DNA of 64,000 nucleotides from Callipepla californica brunnescens (Eukaryota; Chordata; Aves; Galliformes; Odontophoridae), in contig JALIRH010000002.1 of NCBI GenBank assembly GCA_023055505.1, forward strand, positions 3,962,001-4,026,000. The letters are read 5' to 3'. Below are positions 24,019-36,239 of the stretch, one piece after another. The translations under genes were made by a program, and so were the position numbers. The notes below the pieces were generated by a model, which did not search any database, was not told the origin of the DNA, and was given only the letters and a program-made list of their open reading frames with translations. Each line of letters starts with the position of its first letter. Within the stretch, counting starts at the first letter, position 1.

Positions 24019-26162
24019 GACCTTATTTAACTGTGATTATAAATCGTCCTGCCAACCTCCTACCCTACTTAAGATTAGGTTTCCAGATAAACGGAGGATC
24101 TAAAAATCTGTTACTCCTCCTTTTCATCCATTTGAGAACTACTTTAGTAACTTGATGTTTATCTGACTCAACTGAACCCCTTCAGCAGAGCAGGAACCGG
24201 TGGTAATCCAAATTCACAGTGACTTCTGAGAACAAACTAAGCTGTTGCAGTTTACCCTCACTGCTTAGTTCAGGTACTTGAGGTCCACATGCACAAAAGA
24301 AGGATTTGCCAAACAGCTGCTGCCCTCCTTCTTCCATCCTCGTACTCATGAGGCTGGTGTCAGGAGTGTAGAGGAAGGCAGCAAGATCGTTTACAAGCTA
24401 GGAAGCAAACTTGTAGCTATTCATGTTTGCTCTAGGCTCCTGAGGCGTTTGCTGAACTTTTCTTAGTAAGAATGTAAAAGCTCTGGGAGTCTGATCTACC
24501 AACTTGATAAGCAACTTCTAGAGTTTATCTCTGTACCTGTACCCACAGTTTGAAGGGATGAAACTACATCTTTCTAATGCTCCACAGCCATGTCATGAAG
24601 TATGTCAAGTTATGACTCTCCTGTACGGTCTATGAAATACAAAATAACTCTAATTAAAAATTTTTTCTCGAATTTGTTTGGATGATGTTATATAATTAGA
24701 ATTGAATTTTAAGCTAAAATGGATTTATAATGTTCCTTAAACTGATATCACTTAGTAATGTAGTACTAGTTTAAGAGTTTTCTATGTATCCACACTCAGG
24801 TGCTATCAGGAACACAACAAGAACACCACTGGTATTTAAGCACTGAGATGTCACTGTGGATGCAGTACCCTTCACTGCATTGAGATGGTGAAAAGAATGT
24901 GTTTTTCAACTTCAACTCTGTCCTTTTAGTAAGGATGTAAAAACCCTGTGATAGCGATGCACAGACATTAGCTGGTTGTCTTTTGTGGTCCAGCGTCCAG
25001 GGTCCTGAGTTAACAAGCAGCATCAGCAGATGTGACTATGAAAAATGCAGAGCCAGATTTTAAAATCTTAAGATTTTAAGAGCACAATGAAGCCCCTTCC
25101 TTGGTGATTGAGTGACTGTGCCATCTCCTGCGCTGCTCATGGGAGAGGGATCAGGAATATAGCGGTGACCTTGGAAGTTTGCTGGTAAAGCAGCTTGTTA
25201 AGAAAGATATTTAGACTTCACACAAAGTGTTTAGGATCACAAATGTTTTTCAAAAACGCGAATTACATATCATTGAAGACTTCTAAGGGCAACACTGGTG
25301 AATACCACATCTTAGTTCCTCAAATAGGGCTTGAGTTTACTGACTCTGGTAAAAGTTATGAACTCTATATAGTAGCTTAAGAGTGCACTTTCATGGCAAT
25401 AATCCCAATGAGAAAGTGTATTTAGTGTTATTGTGACCCTCCAAGAACAGGAATAGGTTCTGCTAACACAGTTTCTTTGCCTCACTGCTCACACTTTCAA
25501 GATCAATGGACCACATCCTTATACTGCCAGTTCATCTAGCTGGATTTTCTCTCCAGTTCCCCAGAAAAGTGTGTGTGATAGCAAATCTTTCTCCTGAAAA
25601 TCCTGGAAAACATGTAGAATATATTCCTTTTCTTGCTCAGCTCTCTGTTTGAGCTGGTTATATAGATTAGGAAAAGTCTTTGAGAGACTAAGTTACTCTC
25701 TTGAGTAACAGAAGCTAGATGCAAGTGGATAGCTTAGTATCAGAGGTTTTTGCTAGCTATCAGGAGATAACTGGGATCATGTCCTCCTATGCTACTGTTA
25801 TGGACATAGCAGAAAAAGAGGCACCACCTAGTTTCTTGAATAAAGGTGTTTAGGACCACTTCAGAGTATCTAAAGATCTTGACTGAAAATGCCGTTTCTG
25901 TAGGCCCTGTGTCTTATCCAAGCAGCCATCTCAAGTACCATAGGCATTTCCAAGGTTACTTCCCACCTCTTTTTAGGAAACTGAATCGAGCCCAAAGACT
26001 CAAAATAGCAAAGGAGAGTGTATCTGCTACTCAGTCTTTTCTTAAAACTCATACCTTAACCTTGATATTTTAAAATGGAATGCACAAAAGAGAAATAATA
26101 GCTTAACTTTTTCTTGTATTCAAATTAACAGAGGCGTTTTACTAAACAGGTAGCAATCTCAG
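24019..26162. other. 2.1 kb of unique sequence with a 20-bp palindrome
   Basis: No coding evidence; frames of 60-75 codons overlap on both strands. A perfect 20-bp palindrome centred on CTTAAG lies at 25,060-25,079. Confidence 0.55.
25060..25079. repeat. Perfect 20-bp palindrome
   Basis: The half-site TTAAAATCTT is followed at once by its reverse complement AAGATTTTAA. No spacer. It lies in AT-rich DNA, so it may be chance or a weak cruciform. Confidence 0.9.
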
Positions 26163-26391
26163 TATCATAGAATCAAAGAATTGTTCTGAGCTGGAACAGA
26201 ACCTTAAAGATCACCCAGTCCAGCTCCCCTGTGAGGAACAGGGACACCTACAACTAGCTCAGGTTGCTCAGAGCCCCATGCAACCTGACCATGAATGTCT
26301 CCAGGGATGGGGCATCCACCACCTTCACTGGGCAACTTGTGCCTGTTCCTCACCAACTTTACTGAATTTTTTTTTTCCTTATACCCAATCA
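26163..26391 (-). mobile_element. CR1 LINE fragment (type II)
   Basis: 'tatcatagaatcaaagaatt', 'aaagatcacccagtccagct', 'aatgtctccagggatggggc' and 'tccttatacccaatc'. A run of nine T at the 'ttcttcctaat' site breaks the ORF2 frame, as in the copy at 3,813. Confidence 0.9.
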
Positions 26392-26776
26392 AATAATCAG
26401 TGGAAGTACCTGAATGACACTGACTTGTGTTTGATCCAAGAGGATCTGATCAGGGTTGCATGCTCTGTTGAAAGGTGACTGTGTCTTTGGCATAGGAGTG
26501 CCCATAAATGACAGTATTTATCTACTGAGCAAGATGTTGAAGTCCCCTAAAGGAATGAGCAGACAATCTACTACTTTAAACCAAGATAAATGGAAAATCA
26601 GAACAAGTGCAGTGAAAAGCCTTGTGCACTGACAGTGGAGTGGCTCTGCCTTCCTGTTAGTCTGGAATTCTGCTGGTTTCATGCTAGTCAATCTTCCCTT
26701 GGTTCCTTTCTAGACCAGTATAGTGCAGAGCAGCTTGAGACATGGAAACACCAAAGAACACTTACCATAAGGAACC
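26392..26776. other. Unique sequence between CR1 copies
   Basis: No gene or repeat recognised. Confidence 0.55.
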
Positions 26777-26832
26777 TGTTCTAGCAGGGCAGGTTGGTCC
26801 CTTCCAACTCCCATTATTCTGTGATTTTGTGA
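26777..26832 (+). mobile_element. Short CR1 3' end
   Basis: 'cctgttctagcagggcaggt', then 'ggtcccttccaactcccatt' and 'attctgtgattttgtg'. The same ~60-bp terminal segment of CR1 as others, with a small deletion where 'ctagatgatctt' should be. Confidence 0.78.
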
Positions 26833-26863
26833 AATGGGAGGAAATTCTGCATTCAAAAAACAT

Positions 26864-26970
26864 GTTGATGTGTTACTCTGGAACGTGGTTAAGTGATGGT
26901 AGGTGGATGGTTGGACTAGATGATCTTAGAGGTCTTTTCCAAACGTAGTGATTTTGTGATTCTATTAAAT
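26864..26970 (+). mobile_element. CR1 3'-end fragment (type III)
   Basis: 'ggttaagtgatggtaggtgg', then 'atggttggactagatgatct', 'tagaggtcttttccaaacgt' and 'agtgattttgtgattctatt'. Follows the 26,777 fragment after only ~30 bp, in the same orientation. Confidence 0.88.
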
Positions 26971-27336
26971 GAAAACCACAAGTGGGATGTTCACTGGAGG
27001 CCATTGACAGGAAAAAAAAAAAAAAACATTAGTGAAGAGAAAATAAGGTAAAAGAGAAAGGAGACCAGGAGTTTTCTCTGAGGCTGAGATAAAGATATTA
27101 GTAAAAGGGGATTAATGTTCATTAGAATAATACGGGGATGAACATGAGACAGGTATGGGCAGGGAGAAAGCCACTGAGGAAGAATCAGTGAACATGGAGC
27201 TGAGCTTTTTGTGTCAAGAAACCTAAGGTCTCCCACTGATTCAGTTATGTTTTACCCTCAGGTGAATAGTTTCCTTTCTCTGCCTGGATAATTTCTCTTC
27301 TGTGCTTCATCTGCAAACCTTTAGATGTAAGGCTAG

Positions 27337-27384
27337 TAGATAATATTAATATCTTTTCAATCTTAATGATTCTATGATTCTTCC
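27337..27384 (+). mobile_element. Decayed CR1 3' end
   Basis: 'tagtagataatattaatatc', then 'ttttcaatcttaatgattct' and 'atgattct'. Aligns with the last ~50 bp of type III CR1; the upstream sequence is not recognisable. Confidence 0.65.
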
Positions 27385-28172
27385 ATGTTTACTATCCCAC
27401 CAACAGTAGTGAAAACATCAAAAATTCACAATACAAGGAGCAACATCTCTATCAGAAGAAGTGGTGGGGACCTAAGTCTAAAAATGACTGAATGTGATGA
27501 CAGACTTCTCTCCCACCTCTCCTTTCACACCTTCCAAAGACCTTCATGCTGTCCATTTGTATCCTAAGAGTGCTCTGGTTGTCTGGATCATGTGGTTTTA
27601 GAAAATTCCTGATGCAAACTAATAATAAACAAATGAAAGAGGTTATTGAAAACATTACAAGCCATAATTTTAATAAATGTTGGCTCCTATCACTGTGTTC
27701 TCCGGTATTTATAGCTTTATATACTGCCAACAGATCCAAGTGTTTTATCTTTTTGACAAACATTTCATGCAATCGTAAATTAACTCATTTTTCAACAAAA
27801 TCTGACATCAGCAGTTAAGCTGTCAGTACATAGAAGTACTAAGTTTGGCAAATCCTCATCTCATAATAAAAACAGAGAGCTTTAAATGAGTCCCAGACAG
27901 TGAGCTAAGTGCATGCAAGCTGAGCTTGCTGTTGCAGGTCACACTGGTCACAGATCTAACAGGCAGGACTTCTGCAGCTCTCACATCAGGCAGAGTAGCT
28001 CTCACAAGTGCTGTCCTCATTAATAAACCCACACAGATGTGGAAGAACAACTCCTGAGCTTTCAACAAAACTGAGGGAAGTTAAAGAATCTTTGTAAGAA
28101 TAAAGAGCTGGCTTGTGCTGAGCTCTGCGTGTTGCTAGTTTAGATTGCTAAGAGAAGTTCTTTAGCAGGTAC

Positions 28173-28197
28173 TTATTTATTTATTTATTTATTTATT
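28173..28197. repeat. (TTTA)n microsatellite
   Basis: Six perfect TTTA units. Similar short tracts occur at 37,347 and 41,823. Confidence 0.93.
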
Positions 28198-28823
28198 GTG
28201 CAGTGCAAGAAAACAGACTATAGCATTTTAAAGGATTAATTTATCCACTTGATTCTGGGATTTACTTGCTTTCTGGCTGAGCGGGGTACTTTGGCAGCTA
28301 GATCTGATTCCTCTCTTTTGAGGGGAGGAGACAGAGCTGCTATGAACTGTACAAAAGCTCAGGAAGAGATTTTTGTATAGCTATAATCCATATAAAGCTC
28401 TAAATCTGGGCAAAGGCTTAAAGAAACAACAGCACTACATTAAATTATTTTCATGATTTTTTCCATTTCTCTGTGTTCTTACAGAGAGTTCACCCACTGA
28501 CTGCATCAGGGGGACCATTCTGCATGCTGAAACCTGTCTGAACAGAGCACTGGGAAGCGCTGCATCTGGGTGGAAAAATGTAGAAGGCAAGAGTGACAAC
28601 CTTCACTGGTTCAATTCCCTGGCTGCTACCAGCAGAACTGTACTTGAGGTGGAGCTACAGAGAGATTTGGGCATCTACAGACCTCACAGGGATCCTTCCA
28701 GAAATCTTGATGATAACAGGTGTTACCCAAGCTCAGACCTGAAGGTCTGATATTGAACATGAGAAGGAATTTAATCCCCAGTCAAGATGTGCATCTCCCT
28801 TAAGAAATGGACGATGTTTGCCT

Positions 28824-29041
28824 TTCTGGATGGATATCAGGAAAAATTTGTTCTTGGAAAGAGTGGTAATGCATTGGAACAGGCAGCTCAGGGAGGTGAG
28901 GGAGTTGTTGTCCTTGGAGGATTCCAAGAAAAGGGTAGATGTGGCACAGATGGACATGTTTTCAGAGTGCATGATGGTGATGGGCTGACATTTGGACTCC
29001 ATGATCTTAGATGTCTTTTCCAACCTTAATGATTCTATGAC
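28824..29041 (+). mobile_element. CR1 LINE fragment (type III)
   Basis: 'ctggatggatatcaggaaaa', 'gtggtaatgcattggaacag', 'gggtagatgtggcacagatg' and 'ccttaatgattctatgac'. It begins at the ORF2 tail. The frames 28733-29050 (minus) and 28787-29029 (plus) are products of this element. Confidence 0.91.
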
Positions 29042-29329
29042 TAACATCAAAGACTAATGTAAAAACTCCCAGTACCAGTCCATGAGGCTGGTCATGTGCC
29101 AGATGCAGGATCCGTGACCATGTAATGGGATTCTTGGGGGGCCAGGTTTGCTAGGCTGGATGTGGCACATAACTGCACAGCTATGCAGCCTCTCATGGAA
29201 ACAAAATCACTCCAATCTAACTGAGAAGGACAGAACAAATTCTGTTTACTGGTGCATGCTGAAAGTGACTGCCTGTTTCACTGGCAAATCTTCTAGTCAA
29301 ATCAAGGGAGATATGGGGATCACTGAAAC

Positions 29330-29841
29330 ATAGAATCATAGGATGGTTTGGGTTGGAAGGGACCTTTAAGATCATCTAGTTCCAACCCCTCTGTTATTGT
29401 CAGGGACACCTCCCACTAGATCAAGATTGCTCAAAGCCTCATCTAGCCTGGTCAGGGAGAGGTCATCCACACCCTCGCTGGGCAGTTTGTTCCAGTGTCT
29501 CACCACTCTCAGAGTAAAGAATTTCTTCATGGCCTGGTGGCTATGCTTCTTCTGAACCCAGGATGAAGTTGGCCTTCTGGTCTGCAAGTGCACGTTGTTG
29601 GCTCATATTGAATCTTTCATCAACTGACACTCCCAAATCCTTCTACTCACAGCTGCTCTCAAACCATTCTCCAGACAGCCTGCATTTGTGTTTGGGATTG
29701 CCCTGATCCAGGTGCAGGATTTTGCACTTGGCCTTGCTGAACTTCATGAAGTTGGCATGGGCCCACCTCTCAAGCCTGTCCAGGTCACACTGGATTGCAT
29801 CCCTTCCCTCTAATGTGACAGCTGTACCACTCAGAATGGTG
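29330..29841 (-). mobile_element. CR1 LINE fragment (type II), ~510 bp
   Basis: Starts 'catagaatcataggatggtt' and runs through 'tgttccagtgtctcaccact' into the ORF2 body: 'gcaggattttgcacttggcc', 'aagcctgtccaggtcacact', 'agctgtaccactcag'. The stretch between the tail and the 'ggatgaagttggccttctgg' part is shortened, so this copy also carries an internal deletion (near 29,555). Confidence 0.92.
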
Positions 29842-31059
29842 ACATGAATTTACTTATCATTCTCTTAGTACCCACCACATAAGCATAAGTATTGTCTTAG
29901 ATTTTTGGCACCTCCCACCTGGTATCTTTCGAATCATGAGTCTTCCAGTAGATCCATGTCTTATTTCTAGATATCCAGGACACCTTAGGACATTATACTG
30001 TGGAACCAACCAAATATATCCGCAAATGTCTCTTGAATTTTCTAGCTTATTTGTTTTGTCACAGGTTGTGGCAGCAGAGAACATTTAATTAAAAATCTCT
30101 GCCATTCAGTTTATGTGGAGTTAACTATTAAACTGAAAAAAAAAAAAAAAAGTGATTATACTTTAATAAGCAGCAGATTCCAGATTTGCCAGTGACAATA
30201 AAAGCATTACCGTGTTCCTGCCTTGCTTTTTTGTTCAGTGTTCCTGCTTCAGTGAATGTCTACTCTCGTTCATCATATCTTTTTAACATTTTGGCTTTTC
30301 TCCCAGGCAGGGTATGTTTGATTTTTTTCCTAAAAGAAATAGAATATAATAGAAACAATTTCTGTTTAGTTGGAGGGAATATTCAAGGAAATAAATAGTA
30401 CCTGAATCAATGAAGGGTGAGACCACAAGTGTTACTTTTTTAAGATTTAAATACCACTTGTTTCTCTACTCCTTCAAAATGAAAAAATTGAGATCCTTTA
30501 ATCATTTGAGTTTGGTTATAGACACGTGTTTGGATAAGGTCTTAGTTAGTTTATCTGTCTCTCATGCGTTATGTTCGTCTTGTCTTTGCTCGTTTAATAC
30601 AAAGCCTTTTACAGATCTTTTCCCTAAACATATATGTGAAAGAGTGCACGGAGTTCTTAATACAGTATGATGCTTAACATGCTACAGACATCTGACAGTT
30701 GTCAATGGAAAACCTTTCTTTCCCTTTCTTTCCCTTTTTCCCTTTCCCTTTCCCTTTCCCTTTCCCTTTTCCCTTTCTCTTCTTTTTTGATTGATGAAAC
30801 AAAAGATAGCAAGATGGAAAGCAGCATGGAAGTATAGGCAGTAATTTCCTCCAACAGCACTAGGCTAGGAGCAGATTTGGCAGTCCTTCACAGCTTTGGC
30901 TCTAGAAGTTCTGGATCTTCACTGACTCCCAATCATAAGAAATCTTCAAACCACCTCACTTCCACTCTGGGCTTCTGCTGTTGACCACCTAAGAGGAAGA
31001 CAAGAAATAAGCACAGGAAAGAAGTTCCAAAGAACAGATTACATGAACATCAGAGAAGT
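29842..31059. other. Unique AT-rich sequence, no gene supported
   Basis: Contains an A-run at 30,137-30,151 and the pyrimidine tract at 30,713-30,787. Frames at 30186-30670 (70 and 86 codons) show no family. Confidence 0.55.
30713..30787. repeat. (CCCTTT)n polypyrimidine tract
   Basis: About 75 bases of C and T, mostly hexamer CCCTTT with some T-run length variation. A pure polypurine strand lies opposite, so it could adopt triplex (H-DNA) structure in principle. Confidence 0.92.
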
Positions 31060-31170
31060 CATAGAATCATAGAATCACTGAGGTTGAAAAAGACCACTAA
31101 GGGCTTCCAATTGAACCATGAACCTGTCACAACCATAGCAACTGAACTATGTTCCTCATAATGTGTCATG
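31060..31170 (-). mobile_element. CR1 3'-end fragment (type III)
   Basis: 'tcatagaatcatagaatcac', 'tgaggttgaaaaagaccact', then a decayed 'gcaactgaactatgttcctc' equivalent of 'cccactaaaccatgtccctc'. The end near 31,170 is uncertain. Confidence 0.85.
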
Positions 31171-32662
31171 AATTGTCAGTATGTCAAGCTGGCTCATATA
31201 TGCCTGTGCTCTGCCTCTTACAGTAACATGGTTGTGGTTTACTCCTTAATAATTTCTGCTTTCTAGTAAAGTTTAATAATACTGTGGTGTCAAACCTCAC
31301 AGTGCAGAGCTCAGGCACTGCCCAGGTGTAAATCCAATATCCCCACATAAAGGATCAAAACAAATTTAAAAGTCTTGAAACATGGAGAAGTACTGGCATA
31401 TTTATTACCTTTGTACTTCAAAGTCTCGAAAGAGCAGGAGTATTTAGAAACAAAAGTGGCTTTTACTCCTACAGTCTGGTTCATGTTTAACATAGGCTGG
31501 TGGTGGGTAGAGGTCCAGGCTATTTCATGGTGTAAAAAATTAGTTAATAACTGAGACTTGCCTTGGTACCATGTATGAGGGAAAAGTAAGGCGGTTTTCT
31601 AAAGTGATGGACTGTTAGCAGTAGGGAACATACAGAATTTTAGAGATCTTATTTCAGAATAAGTCTGAAGTATCAAAACAGCTGGAAGTGATGACTAGGC
31701 CAGGTCAGATTCAGCTGTGCTGCAAGATTAGTCAGCAGATGAACAGCTTGAACTGTACCACAGGTAGAAGTAAGGACTATCTAAGGTAGCAGTTTCCCAC
31801 TCCCAGCTGATAAATGTAAGTTCAATTAGATAATTACACTTGCCTACATTTTGAGCTATCTGAGCACAGTGCCAGTTACATGATTCCCTGATTCTCTGTT
31901 GATGGTAAACATGGGGAAGCCTTTACTGCATTATCCAGTGTCTTTCCCAGAGACTTGGCAATCCTTGCAAACCCAACCTCATAACCCTGTCATCACAAGC
32001 AGTTGTTTTGGAAGATATATTCAAATGCATCTCATATGCAACTTTTTCTTCTATTGGGCTTCTGTGGCTTGTCTAAATCTGGATTGTCCTGCAAGCTCAT
32101 CACTTCACCAAGTGGTTAAAACTTGGACTGATTTAGGTTATTGTGGTCTTTACGCATAAAAGAATGTGTCATTAATTAGAAATCGATTGCATAAAGGATT
32201 TGAAAAATCAATAGAAAGACTTTGGCTGATTAAATTACTAGTCACACCAAAGTGAACATGAAAACATTGGACTGCACTGCACTACTTGGTTCAACAAGTT
32301 CAATTCCTTCCAATTATAAACAAATGTGTAATAACAGTGTAGTATAGGAAGATCCACAGAACATCTATTCCACCTGCCTTCACAGGTCAATAAACCAGCC
32401 CGTGATCAGACTAACAATCACAGGCTAAATGCCACTATTATAATATGCCATGCAGAGAATACCAAGGGATCCGTTAAGAAATCTTCCAATACTCATAGAA
32501 GGCAGAGAGTGCACATGCTACAGATAAAGGCAAAAAATCCAGTTCTGGCAGTCTCCATCACTCTGATCAGATGAGTGGATGCCCTCAAAGGATGAGAGTG
32601 TCAGTAAGACTCACCAGTGAAGAGACAACTTACTAGTTATGCTTCTCTGTAGAAATCTCTAG
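31171..32662. other. Unique sequence, no gene supported
   Basis: The frames at 31311-31493 and 31899-32159 are short and resemble nothing known. No repeats recognised. Confidence 0.55.
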
Positions 32663-33543
32663 TGATTCAGAGGAAGGCAATATCTTCATCAGTGACAGAG
32701 GCAGTGGGATTAAGTATACTCTCAGCAAGTTTTCTGATGACACCAAGCTGAATGCTGTGACTGTGACGCTCTAATGAGGTTCAACAAGACCAAGTGCAAG
32801 GTGTTGCACTTGCATTGGGGCAACCCCAGATGTGAGCATGAAATGGGAGAAGAACCTGTTAAGAACAGCCCTGCAGAGAATAACTTGGGGGTTAAGATGG
32901 ATGAAAAGTTGGACTTGAACCAGCAGTGTGTGCTTGCAGCACAGAAGGCCAACGCTATCCTGGGCTGCATCAACAGAGGGGTCGCCAGCAGGGAGAGGGA
33001 GCTGACTGTCCTCCTCTACTCTGCCCCTGTGAGAGCCCATCTGAAGTTCTGTGTCCAAGCCTGTGCTCTCAACACAGGAAGTATGAAGAGCTGTTGGAGA
33101 AGGTCCAGAGAAGGCCTACAAAGATTGCTGGAGGGCTGGAATACCTCTCCTGTGATGAAAGGTTGAGAAAGTTGAGCTTGTTTAGCTTGAAGAAGAGAAG
33201 GCTCTGGGGAGACCTCATTATGGATTACAAGTACTTGAAGGGAGATTATAAGCAGGAATGGGGCCAACTTTTTACTTGGTTAGATAATGATGGACAAGAG
33301 GGAAAGAGGGGAGATGTAAGTTAGAAGTTAGGAAGAAATTTTTTTTACTTAGAGGGTGGCACTGGAACAGTCTGCTCAGTGAATTTGTGGATTTTCCATC
33401 CCTGGAGGTGCTCAAGGCCAGGTTGCATGGAGCCCTGGCAGCCTGATTTGGTGGGTGGCAGCCCTGCCTATGGCAGGGAGCTTGGAACCAAATGATCTTC
33501 AAGGTTCCCTCCAACTTAAGCCATTCTGTGACTCTATGATTCA
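32663..33543 (+). mobile_element. CR1 LINE, longest copy; ORF2 C-terminal pseudogene
   Basis: About 880 bp of sense CR1 reaching the 3' end ('ccattctgtgactctatgat'). CR1 ORF2 encodes the endonuclease and reverse transcriptase needed for retrotransposition; only its last part is present, downstream of the catalytic RT motifs. The frame 32774-33166 shows [31 protein letters not shown] and [17 protein letters not shown]. Homology then moves to a second frame (32926-33324) with [20 protein letters not shown] and [20 protein letters not shown]. The frameshift lies near 33,075. The tail frame is further broken around 33,330 by a T-run. It is a dead 5'-truncated copy, the best in the window for subfamily assignment. 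Confidence 0.95.
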
Positions 33544-34234
33544 AATATGCACCAGAGAAATTTATTTAGAGGAGAGGCAAACTCAGAAATTTCTCATTAA
33601 TTAAGAATCTTTTGATTGCATATGCTTCCAATGAAGTTAATGAGAATAACACTTTAATCATAGATAGCTGCTCTTCTGGAGATTATAAAAGGCCCATTAT
33701 TTGGTCCGGATTTTTGCTCTGACAAACAAAAATTTTAATCATAGTGGTCAAATGTTTGATTCCCAATTCTCAGCTGAATCAATTAGAAGTAAAGAGTAGG
33801 AGAGCTTTTACTGAGAGATGAATGGACCCAATCTCTTTTCAGAGGCAAATCCTTTTGTTCACATCTCTACGTATTGATTTAGGAAGTTAACATTGGCTAC
33901 TGAATTTAAATTAGGAGCCAAAAGACAGTATTCCACTTTTATGAACACTGTTAATGAATTAAGCTTTCCAGTATGCCCTCAAGGTAAATAACAATCATTA
34001 TTTGAATTTTAGAAATGTAGAAAGCTAAGGCCAAGTAATCTCTGAAGTATCCATTAATATGTCTACTTCAGGAATCCTACATTCTGGTTTTCCAAAGGCT
34101 TGTTCAGCACTTTGCTGACAACTGGTGAATAATTAAGACAAATGTCAAGATCTGGAGAAACAGTGTAGGCGCTTCCAACCCAAGTGAAAATCTAGATACA
34201 TGTGCACCTCATCTCACCACTGCTTGGAGAAGAA
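33544..34234. other. Unique AT-rich sequence, possible conserved non-coding stretch
   Basis: Rich in homeodomain-like (TCATTAATTAAG) and POU-like (TTGCATATGC) words at 33,590-33,650, with few simple repeats. No coding frame. Whether it is conserved cannot be seen from one sequence. Confidence 0.4.
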
Positions 34235-34592
34235 AAATCTCCAGGAAGACCTGAGAGCAGGTTTTCAGTATCAATGTGGCAACTGTATAAGAAAGAAAGG
34301 GGTAGAAACTTTAGCAGTCTGTTGTGATAGGACAAGGGGAAATGATTTCAAATGTGATGAGATTTAGGTTGGATATAAGGAAAAGGTTTTTTACAAGAAG
34401 GATGGTGAAATACTGGAACAGGTTGCCCAGAGACATGGTAGATACCCTGTCCCTGGAGACATTCAAGGTCAGATTGGACAGGGTTCTGAGCAACCTGACT
34501 GAACTGTAGGTGTCCCTGTTCACTGCAAAGGAATTATGACTAGACTGCCTTTAAGAGTCCCTTCCAACTCGAAAAATCCCATGCTTCTATAT
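34235..34592 (+). mobile_element. CR1 LINE fragment (type II) with ORF2 tail
   Basis: 'gttgtgataggacaagggga', 'atgagatttaggttggatat', 'tggaacaggttgcccagaga' and 'cccttccaactcgaaaaatc'. The frame 34324-34509 keeps FRLDIRKRFF and MVKYWNRLPRDMVD through a stop after RLDRVLSNLTEL, where CR1 ORF2 normally ends, so this ORF2 C-terminus is open. The terminal octamers are decayed ('atgcttctat'). Confidence 0.93.
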
Positions 34593-36239
34593 TCTGGATG
34601 TTATGTATGGTGTGCAGATATCTAGGTGTGTGGCATCAAGAAAAACTGTAGCTGTAGCAGAAAAAAATATGAGGGGAAATTTTAAAAAGTTGGAAGAATG
34701 AATGCTCACCAGCTTCCTCTCAAAAAAGTCAGCAGCTGCTTTTGACACAGCCCAGTAGTCACTTGAATGATATCCACAGATCATGGTTTCAAATAATGGT
34801 TTAGATCTCTAACAAAAGAAAATACTGGGAAGAAACATTTCCTGGCTATTCAGAAGATGGATGGAAGACAAGGATATGCTTATTCCAGGGTTAGTTTCAA
34901 TAACACCAGCTGGTGCTTTCCCCTTGCTTCAGTGACCTACTGCACAGGAAAGTGTTCTGTTTTCTAAGCCCATAAGTCCTTGCAGAGGATCTGTGGTAGC
35001 ATATCCCATTTTGAGGACAGCAATTTTCATCCCTGATGGATTCCATTCCTTAAAATTTTTCAACAGTATTTTTGAAGTTCACATTGCAGCCACCTACCTT
35101 CTCCACACAATAGTTCCAAAGAAAAGTAAAAAACACTGGAAAAAAATGTGCCAATTCTTGGATCATAGAAGTAAGTGGTATGAAGAACTCAGTGGTCCTC
35201 CACAGCTGTCTGATTTGTCTTCCACTACTGAACTGACAACCCAACTTAAAGTCTTTAATATCGAAGTTCAAGAAAAACTGATGCTAATTATTTGATCAGG
35301 AAGTGCTTTTAGAGTGAAATTCAAGTTTAAGTAACTAAGTTCAACACAGACTTCTTCTTCCTGTATTTCAAAAGGAAGTCAAAGAAGAAATACAATTTAC
35401 TGAGATGATGTAGTGAGAGTATTTTGAAAATGCTAGAGAAGATTTTGAGATGCAGTTGTACGTCTTTGGCTGCAATATACTCACCTGTTTGCTTGTGTCT
35501 TAGTTGCTAGAATTATAAGCAGAAATTAAAGTCAGACTGAAAGTTTCTTGAAAGTAAATATAACTGACCTGGAATGGAAATAATAACCTTGCAAACAGAC
35601 GTGCAATTAAGCACACGGTAAAGCTAACCATATTTTTAGCCATTACTGGAAAAAAATCAGCTTCTTATGTCTAAGTGGAGTTCTCTTTTGATTAAGTGCA
35701 TGTCTCAGGTCAACATATTTAAGTGAAGCTGAAATGTCCATGTTGAAAATACTGAAGTCCAAGTTCATGTCAGTCCTGTCAGATGACCTACTTAATGACT
35801 GCAGACAAGTAGCAGTGACACATTAAATGTCCTGAAAATTTGCTGAGAATATGCAGTGCTGAAATTCTCATTATTGCTTCTCTAAGAGCAATTTTTATGA
35901 CAGTGATGACAATAATATACTTTTAGGTCTGTGACTGTGGTGCTTTTTTTAATATAGTGATTAGGAGAAATTTAAGATTATATAAAAATGAGTTAATTAT
36001 AAGCTACATATTATTTCAACCTCTCATTTTTTGTGCCAAGTGCAGGCCTTACTAGAAATTCTAACCCTGGCACTGAACCTGAAGGCGATCACTTGGGAGG
36101 TACACAGCAGTCTTAAAGTCTTAAAGCAAACCACAGAAGAAATTTAGAAATAACCATGGTTATCATGTTGAAATATACTTATTGTTGGTGGATCTGAACT
36201 GGCATTGTCATAAAGGTGTACTGGTTTTTATGAAACTAT
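34593..36239. other. Unique AT-rich sequence, no gene supported
   Basis: The plus-strand frame 34993-35295 (100 codons) and an opposing minus frame over the same bases show no known domain. No repeats recognised. Confidence 0.55.

Larger units (their letters stand above)
26971..28823. other. Unique sequence with simple repeats, no gene supported
   Basis: Includes an A-run at 27,010-27,025, a decayed CR1 end at 27,337-27,384 and a (TTTA)n tract at 28,173-28,197. Frames of 90-106 codons at 27452-27818 lie on opposite strands and match nothing known. Confidence 0.55.
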
